Shown here: piece after piece, positions 36,942 through 50,913 of the stretch
How the letters are laid out: the number at the start of each line of letters is the position of its first letter
Position numbering within the stretch: the stretch's first letter is position 1
Origin: Acanthacorydalis orientalis
Lineage: Eukaryota > Arthropoda > Insecta > Megaloptera > Corydalidae
Assembly (NCBI GenBank): GCA_034766995.1
Contig: CM068313.1
Location: 32,377,496 to 32,441,495, forward strand
Length of the DNA: 64,000 nucleotides
Direction: 5' to 3'
Position numbers and translations under genes: made by a program
The notes under the pieces: model-generated
What the model was told of the DNA's origin: nothing
The model's input: only the letters and a program-made list of their open reading frames with translations
The model's database searches: none

Positions 36942-39900
36942 ATATAATAGCGTATTTTAATTCATAAATAATTGCATATCAGTGTGTAAACGCAGGAAAC
37001 ATTTTATTCCGTTGTGAGAATATGGTGTATTCTTTAGGTATTTGAATAACTGTGCGTAATAAGCGAGTAAAAAAAGTAAATCGAGATCATAATTGTTTAT
37101 TAAAATACATGAATGTATATTGCTTCCTTTTAAGCAACTCTGTATATATATACAAGCTGACCTAAATGATATAGAAAGGTTATGTGATGAAATTTTTGTA
37201 CATGAAAAAAATAAATAAGTGAAATGCGTGTTTATAACGGTTTGAAACTTTTACATCAACAGTCTATTAATAATTACAGTTTATGATCAATTTGTTCTCT
37301 GAAAATGGAATATTTCAAACACGCAATTTCGAAATGTACTGTTCTACTTCTTGCCAATCAAATCGAATTTTTAGATAGTCAATTACGCTTTAATGCTAGC
37401 TATATGACCAATTTGATTTAGTTATTTTATCCGAAATAAAGTATTTATCATAAATTGTTTCAATATTAAATATTTTATTATATTGTTACGATTAGTTGAT
37501 TAGATTTAACACACTACTCACATTTATACTTATATATATATATATATAATTCCAAAGTAGAGGAAAGTTAACTCTCTTTTACTTTGTGTTAATCGAAAAC
37601 CAAACTGAGGTTTATGCGTTTAGTAGTAATTTTTATGTAATCTCCTTATATATTACAACAGACTTATAAAAAGCTATAAAAATATTATTTTCCACATTCT
37701 TCAAAATAAAAAATAAAAAAAATTAAATCAAATTCAATTTGTTTATTTTAAAAATTCAATTTTTCTAACTTTAAATTTCTGTATAATCTCAAAGTAAAGT
37801 CTATTTAGAAGAAGCGTTCTCAATGAATACAAAACATTGTGTATTCAAGCGAGTTCCATTTAAGTTTATCTTTGTCAGTTTCTTTTTCTTCATTTTTACT
37901 ACACAATAAAGAAGTCATGTGTATTCCAACTTCATAATAAACGAATTAAAAACATTCCTTTCTTAGTAATGACATATCTTTCTTTGTTTAATTTTTTTTA
38001 ATTGTTTTATTAATTGTTATCTTCTTTTTAGTCTCTCTTCGTGCTAGTTCTATTAATCTCTATATTTATTTATACATACATAATATATATATATATACAC
38101 ACATACACATTCTTTTAGTGATGTAAATTTCCAATTCATCCCTTATATCTTCAATGCGAATCTTATCTTGTCTTGTGCATTCGTTTACTTTACAAGGAAT
38201 CTCATTTCCGTTGTTTGTGTTCTACTTTTCTCTTTTTGTGTTATGACCCATGATTCGCTTCCGGACATTACTGCTGATCTGGAAATTATTTTTTGGTTTT
38301 ATTCTTATATCTTCTCTTATTTTGTACTTAGTGTTCTATTGTTTATACCATATATTACATGATATCTACGTATCTTTGTGCCCTTATCTGTATCTCTTTC
38401 ATCACTGTCAAACTTAAAACTTAACTACCAAAAAACTATGAAAAATGTGCAAGAATTGACCATTTAGCTATTTTATAACATACTAAAAATTTACAGCAAA
38501 ATGAATTTTGTTCAGAAAATTCCTATTTAAAAACTATATTCATTTCTAAATTAGTGTAATCTATGGACTGTTAGTACTAGATCATTTTGTTTTTTAATAG
38601 TTATAATTTGATGAAAAAATAATACCGCGTTACGAAATTCTTTTTAAATAAATAGATATTTTCAAAAAAGCACTTATTTTAAAATAAACACAACATTAAT
38701 AAATAAGTTATAAACATAGTTGCAACATTGAAGAAACACTGTTTACTAAATAATTTTATAATAAATCTGTATTTTTCATACGTTATTTTTTAAGAAAACA
38801 CCAATGTTACACAATTTTGACAAAAACTCAAGGAAAATGGATAATATCTGTTAGGTAATCATTTATTGTACATTATATAAATGTTATTAGAAAAAATGCG
38901 AATAAAGATACACAGATACATAATTTAAGCTTAAACAATTGACAATTCTTATTATAAAATAAATAAATATCTTTTAAACTTGTTTTTTGGTGGTCGTGAA
39001 CGAAATATAAACTTCTTTTGTGTTAAAATAATAAATGATTTTAGATAACAAATTATAACATAACAACTGAGTTTATTGCAATATTCTTTTTGGTTCATTC
39101 GCAAAGTTAATTAATTTCAAAGATAAAGAATTCGCGAACAACCAACAAAAGATTATATTTATTAGGTTGTTAAGAGTTTTGTATTACTAACATCTCTATG
39201 ATTAATTGAGTAACTATTAAATGTTTAGTATAATCTGTGTAGAACTTATTGATGTATTTCATTGTTTATCCAAATAACAATAAAAATATTTATTGGTTAA
39301 AGTATATATTTTATTGTTAGAGTAATAGTACCAACTATTGTACATTTATTAATTTAAAATAGCAAACAATCATTTTTTATAAAATAAATGAATCGAATAT
39401 TTATCTTCTTCATAAGAAACCGATCTATTTATAAAACCAATTATAGATTTTGTGTTCTATATTTTTTAAATCTCATATGTATCTATAAATTTTTGTTGTT
39501 ACAAATGTGCCATCTCATATATTTATAATTATGTTTATAACTTATTGTTTTTCCATTATGTTCATTTTATTTTTAAATAATTTCTGCATCTGTTATTGTT
39601 ATTTGTTGTGATTAACTTACTATTATATCTACACTTGTCTTTGTTCAGTAATTAAGTTATTAAATTTAATCCAAAAAATTAAAGCAAAATTTAATAAAAA
39701 AAATTAATATTTTTACTTAATTTTTTGATATTAATATAAAATAATTAAGTGCTACTATAAAATGTTATATTGTACACAAGTCTATTAGAGCACTAAACTT
39801 AATTTATAATCTCTTGTATTTGAAATTTAATACATCATTTATTTAAGAAAATGAATAACTTTTAATTAACGTTATATCCAAGTGTCTCTTCTAAATTACA

Positions 39901-40270
39901 AAATAGACATATTACGATTTTATATAATTTGTTTTATTTTTACTTTAAATGTATCAAAATTATTTAAATACAGATATTAATAAATATTTTACAGGATCTT
40001 TTTTTTATAAAAAAACATATATATTCCAGATGTTTTAATTTCAACTTAGATATATTAATAAGGAACTTAAAATCAACTGAGCTTGAACTCTTGAATTTAA
40101 TTTGCTTAATTGAAATTTTGCTTTCACTGGATTTCCTTTAATTATATCTCACACTTGAATTTATATCATAAAGGTTTTAATGGACACAGAAAATTTCTAA
40201 AATTTAAAAATTATATTTCTAGGGATTTTTTTTTCATTATTATTCATTGAATTATTTGATTCATAAATGC

Positions 40271-40276
<6 letters not shown>
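36942..40276. other. A+T-rich intergenic DNA
   Basis: Short TA runs at about 37530-37549 and 38083-38097. The plus-strand frame 38168-38362 (64 codons) is hydrophobic and T-rich, without a domain. From about 38100 to 40270 there is no (TA)n array and nothing else that I can support. Confidence 0.55.
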
Positions 40277-40322
<46 letters not shown>

Positions 40323-40327
40323 GTGTA
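40277..40327. repeat. compound (TA)n(GT)n microsatellite
   Basis: (TA)n followed by GTATGTGTGTGTGTGTGTG. The minus-strand frame through it is Tyr-Ile and His-Thr low complexity. Confidence 0.95.
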
Positions 40328-41118
40328 AATGTGCATAAATCTGTAACTACTATAAAATAAAAAGATATAATGGTAATATTTTCCTCGTAGACCGTTGATT
40401 GTGTGCTGATTTTTCTTGGATTCCGAATCGTAATGATTATGATATATATCCTTTAAATCTAGCTGAATACCATGTAGGTCAATTAAAATCGTATTGATCG
40501 ATTCTCCCAATGGAGTCATTTGTTATTACTGACAAACGTATCTCTAAACTACTGACCAACAGACTCAACTTTTCACTAATACAACACACATTGCACAAGA
40601 AATAAAACAAGGTTATAAGTATCATTGCGAAATAATGTTTATTTAAAAATTGTGATAGAATTTAAAATAATAGCCCTATATTATTTTTAATATTTGTATT
40701 AAAAACTATTTTGAAATATAATTTACTAAAATTGGAATATTCAATAATGTAAAGACAGCGGAAATGTACCAGCGGAAATCATTTAAAAAGTTGTAGGCAA
40801 TATTCATATTGGAATAACGAAAATTGTTAACTACATATTTATATTGTATAATCCTTTGTGCATATTTTTTTAAAAAAATGTACTTAATGGTGTTTACTTG
40901 GTGAACTAAGCATGCTGACCTCACAATTTATGACATCATCAAGTAAATTCATGTATGAGTCAAGAAAATCTTTATGAAATAACGGAGACGCTTTTATTTT
41001 CTCTCAAATACATTTCGTTGTGTGCTGTTTCCGGCACTGAAATTGTTACATCAATCTTTCTTAATAGTACAATGAATTCTGATTGTTATCCAAGCTGTAT
41101 TTTGTTTATTCATGTACA

Positions 41119-41127
<9 letters not shown>
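40328..41127. other. intergenic DNA, slightly more complex
   Basis: The segments at about 40380-40560 and 40880-41090 are moderately complex. Short frames on both strands (minus 40244-40519, minus 40706-40924, plus 40955-41203) have no recognised motif. Confidence 0.45.

Positions 41128-41176
<49 letters not shown>
41128..41176. repeat. (TA)n microsatellite, about 49 bp
   Basis: TA array preceded by GTACATATGTGTACA, itself a 15-base near-palindrome. Confidence 0.95.
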
Positions 41177-41178
<2 letters not shown>

Positions 41179-41820
41179 ATCACATATTAAAAAATATAAA
41201 TAAAGTAAAATAAAATAAAATGTGGAAATTGAATATATTTACAAGTATGCTACTGCCATAAATTCATGTGTACGAGTTTCATATAATTCATAAAATGTGT
41301 GTCTATACCATAGATTTATGAAGTTTTTTCATACTTTCGTGATTTATGAAATTCTAAAACTTTATACATGTCATTTATAAATATTAATGTTGTAATATTT
41401 CACATACTGACGAATAAATAATTTAATTTACGATTAGTACGATCAACTAAATTGAAAAGCAAATAATTTAAGAACGAAAAATAATATCAATTTTGATACG
41501 TTATATATATATATATATATAAATATATATACATACATTTCAAAACTCCTTTTGTTAAATATTAATTTTAGAAACATTAAAAATATAATTACCTAATAAA
41601 CCAAAATATAATACAAAAACCTTTTAACATGTTAAGTCAAAAATAAAAACTAAATTTTGTTAAAACAGTATAGTTTTCAATGAATAATATAAAGAATAAA
41701 AAATATTGTAATTTAAAAACCCACTATTTTTTCAGTCAAATTTTACTATTTTTTAATATTATTACAAAGTTAAATTATTTCTAATATTTTTTAGAAACAA
41801 ACTTCTTATTGGAAAATCCG

Positions 41821-41861
<41 letters not shown>

Positions 41862-42695
41862 GAAAATTTAATAAATTTCTTAAAATAAAAATTATATTCC
41901 CATTTTTAAGAATTAAAATATATTTTTTAGAATCAATAAAACTTATTAAGATGTTTCTAACAATTTGGTATCATTTTTCCAACATATATAACACCATTGG
42001 GCAATAAATAAAAAATATTTTTTCTAGAATAATAAACTGATGCCATTTAACAGATTGCACAATTTATGACACCCTAAATATCAATTTTCCATAAATTAGT
42101 CGGTAATTCATAACCAACCGTATTATTTTTCATGAATCCCAAGGGGAAACACCCTCTAGTTTTTACATCATCAAATTATTGTAACATTACTTTTTGTTGC
42201 TGTTCGAAACAATATAATGTTTTTAAAATTCAATGTTAATATTGTTTTCAGAATAATTATTTGAATCAATTAAAGAAAAAAAAATTATAAAATGAACTCA
42301 CAAGTAAACTTATATTTATTAATTGTAATAATAATTACTTCATTAAAGAATGTTTTTTCTTTCAAAAAATAGGTGTTATAATTTATTACATAAATAAAAT
42401 GAAAAAAAAATAATAAAAATATGACAATAATAAAAAATTGCAAATAAATTTATTATTTTATAAAAGTGCACTTTTTATTTTCTTCTTATTTAAATCTCTC
42501 AATTTTAATGGAATTTAATTTGAAAATTATATTGAAATAAAGAATCTCTTTAAATTTAAATCATATACTAATTTTAATGATGTACTTTTAATGATCATAA
42601 TTAAAAAGTAAAACTTTTTTTTTGAAAACCATTGTAAAAATATTTGAGACAATTTATGATAATTAAAAATACTTACAGACTCGTATGTGTGTATA

Positions 42696-42698
<3 letters not shown>
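41177..42698. other. A+T-rich intergenic DNA with two (TA)n arrays
   Basis: TA arrays at about 41503-41521 and 41821-41858. Nothing else is supported. Confidence 0.6.

Positions 42699-42751
<53 letters not shown>
42699..42751. repeat. (TA)n microsatellite, about 53 bp
   Basis: Uninterrupted TA array preceded by GTATGTGTGTATATGA. Confidence 0.96.
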
Positions 42752-42752
<1 letters not shown>

Positions 42753-42942
42753 TGAGAATAAATTCAATTTTATAATTATCAAAAGTGTTTCAATCAAATA
42801 AATTTGAGACCAATCAAATGGTTAGCAATTTATTTGAAATTATTACAAAATCATTATTATTCGAATAACACAATTAGAATTACATAATAATAATAAAACT
42901 AAATTTGTGGCAGCTCTTAGTATTTAAAATAAAGGAAGAAAA

Positions 42943-43004
42943 TATATTTTATTTTAAGTAAAATAAATAAATTTGTTTATATATTTTATTTTAAATAAAA
43001 TAAA
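42943..43004. repeat. tandem duplication of a 25-bp self-complementary unit
   Basis: TATTTTATTTTAAGTAAAAT and TATTTTATTTTAAATAAAAT occur 37 bases apart, differing by one base. Each unit is itself a near-palindrome. Confidence 0.75.
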
Positions 43005-43874
43005 CAGATCTGTTTAAGAGAAATTGCTCTATGTTCGTAACTATGTACTATAATAATGTGCTGCGTTATTTAAATAGAATGAATAATGTCGTGTAAAATC
43101 GTTCCCCATACATTTTCTTAACTTATATGTTAGTTAATATATTAAATCAACATCCGATGAGTATACAATCGATGATATATATATATTTATATATATAAAT
43201 TTCTTTTAGAAATTGTGGAAGATGTACATAGTTTTTTTTCCAGACAAATTTATTTCTTGAAAAATGAGAACAATCACAAAATAGCTCTGACACTGGAACT
43301 AAAATTCGATTTCACAAAAGAATTATTTTTTTATATATTTTTGGTGCTCTGAGGATGAAGGTGTTGCAATCGAAATTGGCATTAGAAACAATCGAAAATG
43401 ATCAATAATAATTAATTGAATATCCTTGATGGAAACATTTTGTATGATTTGTGGGGTGAAAAAGAATTCATTTGTGAAAATATAAAGTAATTAAAATACA
43501 TACTAACAGAATCTATACTCCAATTAATGATACAATAATTAAATAGCTGCTAACATTTATTTATATAAATTCATGGAATTGTTTTACCTAGTCCTTAACT
43601 GTATTTTAATTGAAAGTTTCTTTCGTTACTATCTTATTTTTAAACATTCTTCGCATTCTTACATGGCTACTAAATTAGATTTTTTTATTACCATTTATTT
43701 TATTCCAAAACTTATTTACTATTTCTTTATTGATGTTCTGCTTAATATTGAAACTTTGCTCTTAACTGTAGATACACTAGGAATAAAAAAATTATTGAAT
43801 GTTTTAAGACAAGTCAGGCATTTATATCTTTTTTAAATTTATGTCTTGTATAATTCGTGATATATCGGTGCACT
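43005..43874. other. A+T-rich intergenic background
   Basis: The plus-strand 87-codon frame at 43573-43836 is strongly hydrophobic (Phe, Leu, Ile, Tyr) and probably reflects T-rich composition; no domain or start context supports it. Confidence 0.5.
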
Positions 43875-44080
43875 ATGGCAGAAGTAAAGCAAACACGAAC
43901 AAAATTAGTCATTAATGCATTCGATCATGGTTCGTGAACAATACCAAGGTTGTAACGCCAATGGCCTTCAAGCAGAACGCCATCATCTTTATCACTGACC
44001 ATAAGACTGGCCACACATCGGACAGGTGTTCGTTCAGCAGACTTTACCGGATGTGGCGGACACAACATGATATTTGTTGG
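43875..44080 (+). pseudogene. protein-like island, possible frame-broken transposase fragment
   Basis: I cannot name this with certainty. From ATG at 43875 the frame reads MAEVKQTRTKLVINAFDHGS then stops at 43935. In the next plus frame the text continues VREQYQGCNANGLQAERHHL (from about 43930) before two stops. A third frame (43934-44227) stays open. The wording around INAFDHG...VRE faintly recalls the N-terminal helix-turn-helix of a transposase, but this is an impression only. G+C is clearly higher than in the flanks. No inverted repeats were found on either side. A minus-strand 47-codon frame (43925-44068) also exists. Confidence 0.2.
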
Positions 44081-44341
44081 TTTCTGATTTATATCGTTAT
44101 ATCACAATTCATTCGAATTGTTTTCCATTATATTATGTTTATTTATTTGTCTTTTATTTATACTATTGACGTCTATGGGAATGTTGGGTTTTTTATTGCA
44201 ATATCTATTCCTTTATTCATTAGGTGATACGAATCTAAAAATGAAAATTTTATTTCATAAACAGTGCCCATAAATTTAAACAACAACGACGTAGTTTCAT
44301 ATAAATTAAATAAATTTAAATAAGATGCATATACCCCACAC

Positions 44342-44343
<2 letters not shown>

Positions 44344-44396
<53 letters not shown>

Positions 44397-44403
44397 GAGA
44401 GAG
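44344..44403. repeat. compound (TA)n(GA)n microsatellite
   Basis: TA array to about 44394, then GTAGAGAGAGAT. Read on the other strand this is the same CT-before-TA order seen elsewhere. Confidence 0.95.
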
Positions 44404-44868
44404 ATAAAAATTGAGCTTAGAAATTATGCAAATATATGCGGTTATATCTAGTTTTTATACTTTAAATTCATGTTACATATATACTACAAAGGAAACATTA
44501 CTGAAATTAATTTTTGCTATTAAAAAAATATAATGTTACGATTTTATCTCATAAATAATATTTTTGTATGTTTATAACTGTGAGGATACCAACGTTTTTA
44601 TGATTCGAATTAAACCTATAAATCAAGCATTAGTATCGTTATAAGAAGTCGTTTAATGAGATTTTCAAAATAAAAAGATTAATCAAGAAAATATTTCTGT
44701 AAGATACATTGTTGTATCTTTTTACTGAATAAAGTTCTTCTGAAAATTAAATTTCATATCTTTGCCAGATGTCAAGAGCCTCAGCTGCTTGTAACGGTAA
44801 TATATATTCTCGGAGTCATAACTTCCGAAGAACTGAATTAGAGTATTCTGGCGAAGAATGACATAATG

Positions 44869-44870
<2 letters not shown>
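44404..44870. other. A+T-rich DNA with a small complex patch
   Basis: About 44766-44870 is more complex (GTCAAGAGCCTCAGCTGCTTG) and contains a small inverted pair, TCGGAGT and ACTTCCGA. No frame is supported. Confidence 0.4.

Positions 44871-44921
<51 letters not shown>
44871..44921. repeat. (TA)n microsatellite, about 51 bp
   Basis: Uninterrupted TA array. Confidence 0.96.
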
Positions 44922-44926
<5 letters not shown>

Positions 44927-45660
44927 CATTTTTTTAAGTATTTTAAAAATCATTTATAACAGCAACTAATATAGTGACAGTTCGAATAGTATTACTTTAT
45001 ATTCTAATTTGTTTTATAAATGTTAACTAACAAGCAATACATACATATAAAAATTATCAATTAAAAAGATTATACTTTTAAACAAATATAATTAATTAAC
45101 TCTACTAATATTTTATTTTTAGGAAAAATTATATTTTGGTTTTTTTTTAGTTCATTATAAAGTTGAAATAAATTACCGTTTTAAAATATTTGTTTTAAAA
45201 TTTTGTTCAAAAAGATCATTCACATCTATATTTTTAAATAATACAAATAAAATGAAAGTAATTAGGAAAATCGATAACAGACAAGAAAATAAATTATTTT
45301 ATAATTATATTATTACTATTTTCAATTCAATCAGTTCGGCTTCTCAATTCGAATGAACAATGAAAAGATACAAAATAATAATAAAGCACCAACAAAAGAA
45401 AATGCAGTGTAAAAGTTTAATGCAGCCAATATATAAATAATAGAAATGTTAATTTAAACCTCTAAATAGAAACGAAGACATGTAAACAAAATTCATTGAA
45501 ATTCATCTAACCAAATGCAACAGTGTGCAGTTAACAATTGTGGTTTCAACAATAAAATGTAATCTTTTTGTCTCTCTACAATGTTTCATTGTATAAAGTT
45601 GGTTTCTCATCAATTTTGTTATGCTTAACGGATGTATACATAAATTTGCATGTATGTATT
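44922..45660. other. A+T-rich intergenic background
   Basis: No supported feature. Overlapping frames on both strands at 45503-45837 are driven by the TA/GT tracts. Confidence 0.55.
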
Positions 45661-45665
45661 GTATG

Positions 45666-45696
<31 letters not shown>

Positions 45697-45739
45697 ATAT
45701 CAAGTGTATATATGATATATATATATATATATATATATA
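45661..45739. repeat. compound (TA)n(GT)n ... (TA)n microsatellite
   Basis: TA repeats, then GTGTGTGTGTG, a short TATATCAAGTGTATATATGA bridge and a second TA run. Confidence 0.94.
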
Positions 45740-45877
45740 CGAAGAGTATATTTCTGTTCGCATATATACTTTACATAGATTTTAAGTTTCACAACAAATA
45801 CATTTTTCGTTTATGTTTTTTCAGATTTATTTTATAACTTTATATAAAATAATTTTCTTTGAAGAATGTTACTATAC

Positions 45878-45881
<4 letters not shown>

Positions 45882-45914
<33 letters not shown>
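45882..45914. repeat. (TA)n microsatellite
   Basis: Uninterrupted TA array. Confidence 0.94.
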
Positions 45915-45917
<3 letters not shown>

Positions 45918-46837
45918 GTTCCTTGCAATAATAAACTACTCTTTGTTCAAAAAATGTTTGAGATTTTCTTTACATAGGTAATCCAAAATAATTGAATGTA
46001 TCATTTTTTACATTTTGTTATGTTATTCAAAAATATTAAAGACATATTCTTAACAATTCTTATCACAAGTGATTTTGCTTTTAAAGGGTCTGTATTCATC
46101 CTGAAATATATCAAGCAGAAAGATTCAAATAACTATAAATTTAATTTTATCTGAATGATGAAATTTTATTTTTATATGAAAAACATTGAATTATTTCGTT
46201 CATTTCTGATAATCTAAAAATATTTAAGGACACGCTTTTACATTGTTGAATTCATTATTTATTTGACTAAAGTTGGAGCCATTTCGATGATCATAAAAAA
46301 AGATGAGGTATTTTTTCATTCAATATCTTTCCTATATTTTCTTATAAAATTCACTGTAGCCCAAATTTCATGTTAAAAAAAACGAGAAACAAATAACAAC
46401 TAAAGAACATTAAAACTCGGATATTAACTAATACAGAACAATTTATTGAATGATACATGTTCTCATATAAGCAATAGTATTCTTGCTCGATATCTATGCA
46501 CATTTTAAAAATCTTTTTTTCAAAATATACACTCGTTGATCGTAAGTTGAAGACAACTTAAGTCGAGATAGTTGGGAAATAGCCTATGATGTAAACAAAT
46601 CGCTTTCAAAATTAGATAATATAATACTTACTAAAAATTATTTCTTAATTTCAAATATGAAGTGTATGTACTGAAAACACATATTGTAAAATGAAAATAT
46701 TAAAAGATTAAAAAATATACAACTGTCAATCGAGTTTAAAATGTGATTATGCTGTTTATATTTGAGTATTATTATTTAAATACCTACTATAGATTTTTTT
46801 TAAGAATATATTGATTAAAACGCTTATACATTTGTAT

Positions 46838-46873
<36 letters not shown>

Positions 46874-47259
46874 CTCAGTGACATATTAAATTTTAACAGA
46901 AAAGTGTACTAGATTTCTTTCTTATCTTATAAACCAAAATGTTTTGAAATGTTCATTTCAGTATTTCGTTAACTAGATTTCATACAGTATATACGCTGTC
47001 GATTTTTTTAGATACGTTGTGTCAAATTTAGATTAACCTTTAACAATTTCATGCATGCCAGAAAAGTAAATTTGTATAGAACCACCTTACTGTTATTTTA
47101 ATACCCACATAAATATGTATAGAAATGTCAACTGTCACATTGAACATGAAGGAATTTTCTAGCGATTTATATCTTTACCATGTGCGCTTACATTCACATA
47201 ATAGGTTAAGGATATTCTTTACTATATTGATTTACAATATATACTTCGATATACATATG
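45915..47259. other. A+T-rich intergenic DNA
   Basis: (TA)n array at about 46843-46872. No gene is supported. Confidence 0.6.

Positions 47260-47326
<67 letters not shown>
47260..47326. repeat. compound (GT)n(TA)n microsatellite
   Basis: GTGTGTGTGTGTG at about 47260-47272, then TA repeats. Confidence 0.95.
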
Positions 47327-47330
<4 letters not shown>

Positions 47331-47491
47331 CTATAAAATAATAGCTATGCCTGGTACTATAATAACAATAGTGACATCTCGACAAGCAATTTCTACGTAA
47401 CATATCTCTGAAGATTGAATTTATTCGAAAACTACAAATTAATTTATGCAAAATGTTCGAGAGCACACATTTGTATATGTGTATAAATATG

Positions 47492-47494
<3 letters not shown>

Positions 47495-47536
<42 letters not shown>

Positions 47537-47544
47537 ATATGTAC

Positions 47545-47600
<56 letters not shown>
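47495..47600. repeat. long interrupted (TA)n array, about 105 bp
   Basis: TA repeats broken by TGTATGTATATATGTACA and AAATATA in the middle. All frames through it, on both strands, are Tyr-Ile-Met low complexity. Confidence 0.95.
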
Positions 47601-47605
<5 letters not shown>

Positions 47606-48654
47606 TATGTATGTATATGTGTGTATGTGAAAAATCTTCCATGAATATATTACTTTCAATTTCATAAAAGAATAAGAGTCATATTTAAACAGTATTAAAA
47701 ATAATTTACCCAAATATTAGCTTATTAAACTGTTTATTATAATGCTCTAGGTTTTAGTTTACTTTTACGACAATATATTTCATTAAGAAAGTAAATATTT
47801 CACCAATAAAATTAATAACTGGTTGTATAGGTTCAGTATAAGTTTTAATACTAAATTTAAGACAATTGTAGTTCAAGCATTATGAATAAATGCACTTTTG
47901 TAAATTAATCTACAGCCATTCACATTTTATCAAAAACCCATTAATTGCTTATTTTACTTTTTTATTTTATTTATGCACATTTCGATAGCGATACATTTCT
48001 ATGTCTTCAGTTCATGAAAAATGTCATTGAAATATACATTATTTTAATTAAAATGAAAAATATTTTTTTTAAAAACAATGATAAGAAGAATATTTGTGAT
48101 TGTGATTCATTTGAGAAAAGTTAATTCGAGAATTATAAAAAATGCATAATCAATCAATTAATTTAATAATTACAAGTTTTTTTAATGATGAACAAATATA
48201 CTCAGAAGCAATACGTTAAAATATTATTAACATTACGTAAATATTATCCCAGTATCAATTAAATATACAAATAAAAACATAAATCCTTGGTACTCTCCAA
48301 TAAGCTACTAATATGTTAAATAGACCCTATAAATTTAATTGCTGTCGATACATGACACTCAGATTAAAAAACACGCTGGGAAAATCATAAAATATTAAAT
48401 AAATATCGAAAGAGTATGTTTATAAATTTTATACAAATAGATTTTCAAATGAAAAAATCATTAAAAAAGTATAATTTATCAAATTACATTAAATATTAAC
48501 TTTAGTATTAAAAAGTGCAGAAATAGATTTTTATATAAAAATTCTGATATATAAAATTTCATTCACTTGACGAATTTCATCGAGCAGATTAATTATTTTC
48601 ACAAGTAAAACTTAACTTCCGAACCAAAGCATTTCCATCAATATTAATATACTT

Positions 48655-48655
<1 letters not shown>
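47601..48655. other. A+T-rich intergenic background
   Basis: No supported feature. Confidence 0.6.

Positions 48656-48696
<41 letters not shown>
48656..48696. repeat. (TA)n microsatellite with one ACATA interruption
   Basis: TA repeats broken once at about 48666. Confidence 0.94.
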
Positions 48697-48699
<3 letters not shown>

Positions 48700-49548
48700 G
48701 AACGTAAGCACTATGAAGCACAATGGAGAATTAAATATATAACTGATATATAATAGAAATGATATATAATAAAATGTTTAATTATTATTTTATGTATTTT
48801 AATTAGCTTATTATAAAAAAAGCATACTTTTATAACGTGACTATTTATGTAAAAAGTTGAAAAAAGAATGAATAAGCAAATCATGTAAAAATATTTTTCT
48901 AGAATCGAACATTATTAAATACTGAAATAAAATCAATAATATTTAATAATATTCAAAAACATGTCTATATAATATTTGTCGGTATAGCTTTTATACTCGT
49001 AAATTCCATTATCTGATTTAAATGTTATCGTTAACAAAAATAATTAATTTAATAATGATTTTTACCATAGCGGAAAATTCTCCAAATAGTTTTTCTATAT
49101 TTTATATAAATGCAGGCATCACTGTAATACCATCAATAATAATACAAACAAGAAACGAAAATATGGTATTTTGTTAAAAAATTACTATATTTATGATACA
49201 ACCAATAGGTAAGAATATTGTATGTACACCATTTACATAAATAAAATAATTAATTATTCATTAAATAGAATGAAAACGTTCTACATCATTTTATTTAATT
49301 TTTGTCAAAACTGTCTACTGTTATTTTTTTGAAAGCTTACATATTGTTGACGTATTTAAATTATAATTTATAGTTTATAACTACTTTCTGTTTATAACTT
49401 ATTAACTGTTTCAACTCATTTCTTTTCACACACTTGGATATATAAAACACAATGTAGGTGTTTATTTATCATTTCTGCCATCATCATCCTACAAAACTTT
49501 TTATATAAAATACATTTATCTACTTTCATATACGTACATCCTTGTATA

Positions 49549-49557
<9 letters not shown>
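48697..49557. other. A+T-rich intergenic background
   Basis: No supported feature. Confidence 0.6.

Positions 49558-49597
<40 letters not shown>
49558..49597. repeat. (TA)n microsatellite, about 40 bp
   Basis: TA array ending in ACACATAAATG. Confidence 0.95.
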
Positions 49598-49603
<6 letters not shown>

Positions 49604-50913
49604 AATGAAAACAAAAAACTTTAAAAGATATAATTTTTGTCCTTTTTTCATTCTAAATGGTATTCTTCACAAAAATAAGTAATTAATTTTCTTATGACAT
49701 ATTTTGCGTAAAAAAAGTGAAACAAATAATACAAGCATTTTATTTCTGTTTTACATTCATTTATTATTTCTTCTGTAAATGAAAAATTTTAAATATTTTT
49801 ATATCTAATGAATATTTTAATTACTAAAAATACATATAAAATAATAAAGTAAAACATAAAATTATATTATATAATGAGGCCCAATAATATAATTTCAATT
49901 TACAGCAAAATTGATTGCTATCTCTTGTTTGATTTCTTTTTAAATGCTATTTAGATCAAAATTTATGACATATTCAATACATTCTATTTTTTTAATAAAG
50001 TAATATTTTATCTTAGTTCCAAATCAAGAATGTAAGTTCTAATAGTCAATAATCGAACATGTTAGCCACTTAGCTACACCAGCGTCGATTGTAATTATTA
50101 TTAATAGGTTATTTTATCACATGCCTTGAATTTATTGAAATAATAATAAATAATTTACTTAACAACATAATTTACTTACAATAATTTATTGAAATAATAA
50201 TAACTTGTAATTTATCGATCATAAATTGTTTTAATGTTTTTGATAAATGTGGATAGTATAAAGCTCAAATCATAATATTAATTTTTGTATACTTTGTATA
50301 ATTATTTATTTTACTCTCGTTCGAGATAATACATATTCGATTTATATATATATATATAAATTTTATACTTGTATAATTGTAAATGTTTGTTCCTTGATCA
50401 GCCAAAAATACTTAAATTTATTCGAAGAATTGATTGTTAAACTGAATATAACATTCCAAAATTGTCTCTAATATTTATTGGATCTCTTATAAGCTTTCAA
50501 AACTTGTTTCAAATACTAAATATGTATATATGATTATTACTAAATGTTTTGTAATTTCTTTAAATTTCATATTTATCATTTATTAAATCTCACATTATAA
50601 TGTTTACATATTTTTTTATTTATTTATTTTGAAAAGAAGTTAACAGCAACTGTTTCGTTTTTAGTGATTTCTAGGTAATAATAATTTAATCTCCTTTATA
50701 AAAAATCAACAAATAACTTAATGATACCCGATAAATTTATCAAAAAAAATTTTATTGAAGGTTATCTTCAATATTCATACGGATAATAAACATTATTCTA
50801 ATGCGAAATTTAAGACTTTAATTTTTTACACAACCTATAATTTTTTTAAGAAAATGTTAATGAATTTCGTATCTTCCTTATAAGTTGATATCAATCTCGT
50901 ATTCATATCGTCA
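49598..50913. other. A+T-rich intergenic DNA with a local duplication
   Basis: AATTTATTGAAATAATAATA occurs twice, at about 50129 and 50182, and AATTTACTTA also recurs between them. Short TA run at about 50344-50359. No gene is supported. Confidence 0.55.

Noticed and set aside
43573..43836. Plus-strand 87-codon hydrophobic frame as a membrane protein
   Set aside because: Hydrophobicity follows from T-rich codons; no signal, topology pattern or family motif.
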